Assembly: GCA_016287075.1 (NCBI GenBank)
Contig: JAEEVC010000015.1
Coordinates: 1 to 64,000 of the forward strand
Direction of reading: 5' to 3'
Length of the DNA: 64,000 bases
Source of the DNA: Bacteroidales bacterium
GTDB lineage: Bacteria > Bacteroidota > Bacteroidia > Bacteroidales > UBA932
Within the stretch, counting starts at the first letter, position 1; every line of letters begins with the position of its first letter. This document shows positions 60,854-64,000 of this stretch, one piece after another. The position numbers were made by a program, and so were the translations under genes. A model generated the notes under the pieces. It worked only from the letters and a program-made list of their open reading frames with translations, was not told the DNA's origin and did no database searches.

Positions 60854-60991
60854 ATGGAAGCAATGTATAAGAAACCTGAGGTCAGGACAACCATCCTGTT
60901 GATGGACAGGAACTTCTGCCTCAGCAATGTACCCGGAATCGGCGGAACGACCACCGATTACGAGGAAGACAACGAAAACCTGAACGGATAA
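60854..60991 (+). CDS. Short peptide 3 (45 residues), PxxR...FCxS type
   Basis: Hand translation gives MEAMYKKPEVRTTILLMD, then RNFCLSNVPGIGG and an acidic tail DYEEDNENLNG. It is too short for the track. It shares with peptides 1 and 2 the order basic start, PxxR, hydrophobic run, FCxS, Gly/acidic tail, although the sequence is otherwise different. Its stop overlaps the next ATG as TAATG, so the lipoprotein gene is translationally coupled to it. Function unknown. Confidence 0.75.
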   Translation: MEAMYKKPEVRTTILLMDRNFCLSNVPGIGGTTTDYEEDNENLNG

Positions 60992-61845
60992 TGAAAACGC
61001 TGCTGCACATCACCGGATGCCTCGCGGCCGTTTTCGCCGTTGCATCCTGCGCGAAAGAGGCCGCAGAGGCCGCTTCCGCCGCCGAAGGGACGCTTGTCCC
61101 CGTCACCATCCAGGCCTCCGTGCCTGCTGCCACCCGCACCGATCTGGACGGCACCACGCCCGTCTGGCTCGACGGAGACGCCATCGGCGTCTTCACCTCC
61201 GACGGGACGCTCTGCCCGCAGGCCTTCACGACCGATGACGACTACTCCGCTTCGGCGACCTTCTCCGGCATGAAGCCCGAATACTCCCGGCTCAGCATGG
61301 CCTTCTACCCCTATTCGGCCGATGCCGGGGTGGATGGGGACGTCCTGACGCTCAACCTCCCCCGCCAGCAGGGCGGGACGCCCGCCGACGCCGTCATGGT
61401 GTCGCTGGGAAATGAGCAGAACGGTTTCACGTTCGAGAATGTCTGCTGCCTGGTCAAGATGAACATCCCTTCGTCGCTTTCCGTCCGCCAGGTCGAGATT
61501 GTCCGGAACGACCAGGTCTCCGGCCCCTTCACGGTGGACACGAGCGACTCTCCCTTCCCGGTCGAAGGCCTTTCCGACCTGTCCGACCACCAGGACCGCC
61601 GCGCGTGGGTAAAGACCTCGTACAACCTCTCCGGGACCGTCTTCCTGTCGGTCCTTCCCTCTTCCAGCACCCGGCTGGAGATGGCCCTGACCAATGCCTC
61701 CGGCAAGGTCGGTTTCATCGCCACGGACTTCCGCACCGGGATTCCCTATGAAGCCGGCCGCATCAAGAACCTCGGGACGATTCCTGCGGGCACCGTTTTC
61801 CAGGACGCCGCCCTTGTCGCCAACCCCACCGCTACACAGTTATGA
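60991..61845 (+). CDS. Fimbrillin-like lipoprotein
   Basis: The 284-residue protein has a lipoprotein signal (MKTLLHITGCLAAVFAVASC, Cys20) and a fimbrillin-type N-domain (VPAATRTDLDGTTPVWLDGDAIGVFTSDG). A second beta-rich half follows (FTFENVCCLVKMNIPSS...). Proteins like this are structural or anchoring units of Bacteroidales surface fibres, or lipoproteins of similar fold. It overlaps peptide 3 upstream (TAATG) and the next gene by 4 bases, forming a three-gene unit. Confidence 0.82.
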   Translation: MKTLLHITGCLAAVFAVASCAKEAAEAASAAEGTLVPVTIQASVPAATRTDLDGTTPVWLDGDAIGVFTSDGTLCPQAFTTDDDYSASATFSGMKPEYSRLSMAFYPYSADAGVDGDVLTLNLPRQQGGTPADAVMVSLGNEQNGFTFENVCCLVKMNIPSSLSVRQVEIVRNDQVSGPFTVDTSDSPFPVEGLSDLSDHQDRRAWVKTSYNLSGTVFLSVLPSSSTRLEMALTNASGKVGFIATDFRTGIPYEAGRIKNLGTIPAGTVFQDAALVANPTATQL

Positions 61846-63002
61846 TGATGAAAAGATTCTTCCTCCTTCTCGCAGCGGTCATCCTGTCTGCGCAGGCACA
61901 GGCCCAGAACGCGAACGAGCCGCAGGTCACCAACGGGGACTTTGAGCAATGGACCATCGACGGGGAGCACCTCCCGAACTATTTCAACTCCTTCCAGACG
62001 GCGGACGGCGACTATAAAAGCTATGGATATGACTCGGGTAACCGCCAGGTCGGCCGCTCCACGGATAAACGTCCCGGAAGCAAGGGAAACTACTCCTGCA
62101 AGATCTGGTCTCGGCGCTTCAGAGTCTTTCTGGTCGTCACAGTCACGGCCCAGGGCAACCTGACGACCGGCCGCGTCCATGCCGGTTCCACCAGCGCCGA
62201 GGCCCAGGGCAACCACAATTACTCCGACCGCGACGGCTACGTCACATTCGGCAATTTCAACAACCCCTGCGCCATGCCTTTCACCGGCCGGCCCGACTCG
62301 CTGGTTTTCTGGGCGAAATACACCCCGGACAACACCACCTCGCGTGCCAAGGTCTCCGCGGTTATCCACGACGATTATGATTACCAGGACTATTACGGCA
62401 ACCCGCTGACCGACGAGCATGTCGTATCGAAAGCCGTCAAAAACGATATCGCCACGACGAACGGCAAGTGGGTCCGCTTCTCCCTCCCGTTCGCAAAGGT
62501 CAAGAGCAACGACCCGCGGTACCTGCTCCTGAGCTTTGCCACCAACAACATTCCCGGCCAGGGCGGCGCGAACGACATCCTCCTGATCGACGACATCGAG
62601 ATGGTCTACAACCACAGCTACGACCTGACCGTCCCTTCCCAGGGCTGGGCGTCGATGTGCCTGGATTACAACGCGGTCGTCCCGACGGGAGCGACGGCCT
62701 ACTATGTCACCGGACTGGTGGCCGGCTATGCCCGGCTGACGGCGATTCCTGCGGGGAAAGTGATTCCTGCGAATACCGCCGTCATCGTCAAGTCCTCCCA
62801 GCAGAAGGTCACCTTCAAGAGCAGCAGCGCGACGCCGGTCAGTGTCAGCGGCAACATCCTCCGCGGCAGCCAGACCGCCACGTCCGTCTCCGGCCGCAAG
62901 TGCCTCGTCCTTTCACCGGCATCGACCCCGGAAAGGGCCGTATTCGGCCGCTATACGGGATCGACGCTCCAGGCCAAGAAGGCCTATATTCTTGAGAATT
63001 AG
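61842..63002 (+). CDS. Secreted PCMD-like protein
   Basis: This 386-residue protein has a signal peptide (MMMKRFFLLLAAVILSAQAQAQ). It begins PQVTNGDFEQWTIDGEHLPNYFNSF, the opening seen in the putative carbohydrate-metabolism (PCMD) domain, with a jelly-roll-like stretch up to residue 265 (DILLIDDIEMVYNHSYDLTV). The C-terminal about 120 residues (GWASMCLDYNAVVPTGATAYYVTGL...) look like a separate beta domain common at the end of Bacteroidota secreted proteins. It is coupled to the fimbrillin-like gene. Glycan binding is inferred from the family only. Confidence 0.75.
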   Translation: MMMKRFFLLLAAVILSAQAQAQNANEPQVTNGDFEQWTIDGEHLPNYFNSFQTADGDYKSYGYDSGNRQVGRSTDKRPGSKGNYSCKIWSRRFRVFLVVTVTAQGNLTTGRVHAGSTSAEAQGNHNYSDRDGYVTFGNFNNPCAMPFTGRPDSLVFWAKYTPDNTTSRAKVSAVIHDDYDYQDYYGNPLTDEHVVSKAVKNDIATTNGKWVRFSLPFAKVKSNDPRYLLLSFATNNIPGQGGANDILLIDDIEMVYNHSYDLTVPSQGWASMCLDYNAVVPTGATAYYVTGLVAGYARLTAIPAGKVIPANTAVIVKSSQQKVTFKSSSATPVSVSGNILRGSQTATSVSGRKCLVLSPASTPERAVFGRYTGSTLQAKKAYILEN

Positions 63003-64000
63003 CTATTTCGCGTACTTGTACGTGTAAACCGGATCGATGCGGTAGAGGCCGGCGCCCTTGCGGCTGCCGAGGTAGAAATTGACGTAATAGTTCCCTGCCG
63101 CATAGAACATCGACTCGGACTCGAGGGTCAGCGGAATGGAAAGGATCCTGATGAATTTCCCCTCCCAGTCGTAGGTGACGAGGGCGTTGTCCTTGCTGCC
63201 GCTCATCGGGAAATAGACGTAGAAATCGTCGCTGCCCATGCCCTGGGCGGTATAACCGGTGTGGACATCCGTCCGGGACTTGCTCAGGGTGACGTTGAGG
63301 TCCCTGTCCGTGACATAGAAGGTCGAGCCGCCCTGGCTGATGGCATAGCCTCCCTTGAAGTCGTTGTAGGTAATGGCGCCGCTGCCGACCTTGATGGTGA
63401 TGTCCGGCTGGACGGCGAGGTTCTCCGCACTGACCGGGGTCAGGATCTTGCCTTCGGACTGGCCATGGGCGATGACGAGGCGCTTCTTCGCGGCGTCATA
63501 GGTCATGTCGTTGCAGTGGCCGGCATAGAAGGTGGCGGACTTGGCCACCTGGCTGAGGGTGGTCATGTCGTATTTGTACACGATGGACGAGGATTCGTCG
63601 GATGTACGGTTGACGAAATAGAAGAACTGCCCGTCGCTGGCGGCGCCCTGGGCGATCGTCATGTTGTTTTCGCCCGGACAGTTCATCACCAGGGTGGGGC
63701 GCAGCGTAAAGGTATAGCCCCGCTGGAGGAGCCGGGCGATCAGCTGCCCTTCGGCATAGGCCTCCTTGAACACGAGGGAACGCGGGATGGTCAGGGAATT
63801 CCCGGCGAGATAGGCATTGACTTTCAGGACCTTCTTCTGGAATTCATGGAGTGCGAGGGCGGTCCAGGTGTCATTGATGCCGGCGATGACCAGCTTCTCC
63901 CCGACCGGCTTGATGACGTATCCCTGCTTTCCGCCCAGTTCCTTGAGCGCTTCCGCCGTCTCGGGCCGTTCCGTCCGGCCGATGAGGATTTCCAGGGTCC
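63003..64000 (-). CDS. Beta-propeller-like surface protein, N-terminus cut by window edge
   Basis: The track lists a 256-residue frame starting at a GTG (63773), but the same frame continues without a stop to base 64000, so the real start is outside the window. The upstream part reads EILIGRTERPETAEALKEL and YVIKPVGEKLVIAGINDT. This resembles the small domain found at the N-terminus of several Bacteroidota surface and glycoside-hydrolase proteins. The C-terminal part has repeating blades (NDMTYDAAKKRLVIAHG, DFYVYFPMSGSKDNALVTYDW, AGLYRIDPVYTYKYAK). Its stop abuts that of the PCMD-like gene. Function unknown; probably exported. Confidence 0.78.
   Translation of the reverse strand, partial: TLEILIGRTERPETAEALKELGGKQGYVIKPVGEKLVIAGINDTWTALALHEFQKKVLKVNAYLAGNSLTIPRSLVFKEAYAEGQLIARLLQRGYTFTLRPTLVMNCPGENNMTIAQGAASDGQFFYFVNRTSDESSSIVYKYDMTTLSQVAKSATFYAGHCNDMTYDAAKKRLVIAHGQSEGKILTPVSAENLAVQPDITIKVGSGAITYNDFKGGYAISQGGSTFYVTDRDLNVTLSKSRTDVHTGYTAQGMGSDDFYVYFPMSGSKDNALVTYDWEGKFIRILSIPLTLESESMFYAAGNYYVNFYLGSRKGAGLYRIDPVYTYKYAK

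Overview
The window looks like a chromosomal segment of a fairly GC-rich member of the Bacteroidales (Bacteroidota). Three things point there: sigma-ABfr-type promoters (TTG/TTTG, about 20 bases, TAnnTTTG) in front of many genes with no obvious Shine-Dalgarno sequence; the abundance of lipoproteins (fimbrillin-like, FISUMP, GLUG, PCMD types); and the style of the capsule locus (Wza-Wzc-CpsB plus rml genes). The species cannot be named from the sequence alone.

Region 1 (1-9.2 kb) is accessory. It holds an edge-truncated coiled-coil lipoprotein, an IS4-type transposase remnant, and a three-gene toxin-antitoxin-like cassette (MqsR-like toxin, HTH plus Panacea/SocA-domain antitoxin, RelA/SpoT-domain protein). 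A three-gene uronic-acid nucleotide-sugar operon follows (UDP-glucuronate 4-epimerase, galacturonokinase-like kinase, nucleotidylyltransferase). Then come an internally deleted IS5-type mini-element and an AT-rich AlbA_2/ATPase regulator preceded by eight perfect 11-bp repeats.

Region 2 (9.2-15.6 kb) has UDP-glucose dehydrogenase behind a promoter with a 21-bp palindrome near the predicted start site, a 1-kb repeat-rich intergenic region (21-bp and 51-bp repeats), a 1097-residue FAD/Fe-S D-lactate-dehydrogenase-like protein and a FISUMP lipoprotein.

Region 3 (15.6-41.5 kb) is a surface-polysaccharide locus read mostly leftward. One promoter at about 41.53 kb appears to drive wza, wzc, cpsB, rmlD-C-B, a flippase, a GT10 fucosyltransferase, a GT2, a Wzy-like polymerase, two paralogous secreted beta-helix proteins interleaved with three more glycosyltransferases, and a WecA-like initiating transferase. 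Most of these genes overlap by 4 bases (ATGA). A divergent promoter pair at 22.3 kb drives a WecG/TagA transferase (+) and gmd-fcl-rmlA plus a heterodimeric ABC exporter (-). Together with region 1 this gives precursors for rhamnose, fucose and glucuronic/galacturonic acid.

Region 4 (41.6-55 kb) contains rnhA-pdxA, a leftward translationally coupled operon (S26 peptidase, PqqD/RRE protein, NTP_transf_5 protein, ABC exporter) that resembles a RiPP maturation/export module without an obvious precursor beside it, recG, a WYL regulator with an S9 peptidase lipoprotein, and a PEP/pyruvate-binding protein with receiver-like N-terminal domains.

Region 5 (55-64 kb) holds three units of the same design: consensus promoter, a 45-49-residue peptide with a PxxR...FCxS core, then a surface lipoprotein gene. 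Two units are a tandem duplication carrying 830-residue GLUG-type proteins. A tRNA-Arg(CCG) sits between units 2 and 3. The window ends in a PCMD-like protein and a partial leftward gene.
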